Below, piece after piece: positions 6,795 through 7,191 of a DNA stretch of 7,191 nucleotides. Position numbers and translations under genes: made by a program. The stretch comes from an uncultured Porphyromonadaceae bacterium (GTDB lineage: Bacteria > Bacteroidota > Bacteroidia > Bacteroidales > Muribaculaceae): positions 1-7,191 of the forward strand of contig CAMWXO010000074.1 of NCBI GenBank assembly GCA_947178245.1, read 5' to 3'. Within the stretch, counting starts at the first letter, position 1; every line of letters starts with the position of its first letter. The notes beneath the pieces were generated by a model. It did not search any database and was not told the origin of the DNA. It was given only the letters and a program-made list of their open reading frames with translations.

Positions 6795-6833
6795 ACACGT
6801 AATAATCAACTTCTTAGAGTATAACAACACAGA

Positions 6834-7191
6834 ATGGCAACATTAGAGAAAATCAGAAGCAAATCAGTGATGCTGCTCGTCATCATCGGCGTGGCGCTTC
6901 TTGCTTTCATCGTCGGCGATGCGCTGACCAACAGCCGTAATCTCTTCGGCGACCACACTACAGTCGCAAAAATCGGCGGCAAAAAAATTGATTATACCGA
7001 ATATCAGCGCAAACGCGAGGAGCTCAATCAGCAGCTCGAACAGCTCAAGCAGACCAATCCGCAGCAATACGCCAACTTCGACAATCAGATGCTTGCCGAG
7101 ATGGCTGTGGAGCAGCTCGTAGGCGAGCGCCTGCTCGACGATGCCGTAAGAATGCCGGAATCGAGACGAGCCCCGAACAGCTCCGCTTCTT
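6834..7191 (+). CDS. SurA/PpiD-type peptidyl-prolyl isomerase, N-terminal part, apparent frameshift
   Basis: N-terminal part of a membrane-anchored periplasmic chaperone/isomerase that helps fold envelope proteins; the rest lies beyond the window. It begins MATLEKIRSKSVMLLVIIG, a start typical of Bacteroidetes members. One membrane anchor spans about 12-31 and leaves the remainder in the periplasm. A SurA-type N-terminal domain then begins with VAKIGGKKIDYTEYQRK (44-60) and continues through a glutamine-rich helix and QMLAEMAVEQLVGERLLDDAV (85-105). The parvulin catalytic domain is not reached. After codon 105 (7146-7148) the frame reads RMPESRRAPNSS, which is unlike the family. The frame starting at 7151 reads NAGIETSPEQLRF, which is family-like. 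One base seems missing near 7149-7150. This may be an assembly error or a real mutation. The ATG at 6834 follows an A-rich leader with no Shine-Dalgarno motif. Confidence 0.82.
   Translation, partial: MATLEKIRSKSVMLLVIIGVALLAFIVGDALTNSRNLFGDHTTVAKIGGKKIDYTEYQRKREELNQQLEQLKQTNPQQYANFDNQMLAEMAVEQLVGERLLDDAVRMPESRRAPNSSAS

Larger units (their letters stand above)
6572..6833. other. Divergent intergenic region
   Basis: This 262-base region separates the leftward efflux operon from the rightward isomerase gene. The part next to the channel gene (6572-6650) is A/T-rich and must contain or follow the operon promoter. The best - strand candidate, TATCTTTT at 6614-6607, misses the last base of TAnnTTTG and has no matching -33 element. 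The right half carries the + strand promoter and structured leader listed separately. No operator palindrome or regulator gene is evident. Confidence 0.6.

Noticed and set aside
6572..6833. Sigma-54 type -24/-12 promoter near the efflux operon, given rpoN in the same window
   Set aside because: I found no GG-N10-GC with flanking TGGCAC/TTGC similarity in the divergent region.

Overview
The window looks like chromosomal DNA of a member of the Bacteroidales, possibly Muribaculaceae-like. Three things suggest this: promoters of the Bacteroidetes type (TAnnTTTG at -7), A/T-rich leaders before start codons with no Shine-Dalgarno motif, and typical Bacteroidetes versions of each protein. The order-level call is fairly safe; the family is an inference. 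There is no sign of a mobile element, CRISPR array, tRNA or rRNA.

Layout: (1) 98-1489, + strand, a complete sigma-54 gene (rpoN) with a promoter so close to the ATG that the mRNA may be leaderless. (2) 1496-1531, a strong hairpin that can terminate transcription in both directions, between the convergent rpoN and efflux operon. (3) 1551-6571, - strand, a four-gene operon transcribed right to left: TolC-type outer-membrane channel, HlyD-type periplasmic adaptor, then two tandem ABC-2 permeases. (4) 6572-6833, a divergent intergenic region with a good + strand promoter and a structured 5' leader. (5) 6834 to the window end, + strand, the N-terminal part of a membrane-anchored SurA/PpiD-type peptidyl-prolyl isomerase, with an apparent frameshift near 7149.

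How the genes work together: the channel, adaptor and two permeases form an envelope-spanning tripartite exporter. The permeases probably pair as a heterodimer in the inner membrane. No ATP-binding subunit is encoded here, although the operon is bounded by a terminator at one end and a divergent gene at the other. The ATPase must come from elsewhere, or the complex works differently from a classical ABC exporter. The isomerase/chaperone acts in the same compartment but is divergently transcribed and not obviously part of the system.

The items most worth a second look are the leader RNA at 6744-6794 with two mutually exclusive folds, the possible leaderless rpoN mRNA, the structured hlyD-permease spacer, the missing ATPase, the near-identical C-termini of rpoN and the convergent permease, and the frameshift at the right edge. 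I did not find a clearly new biological system.
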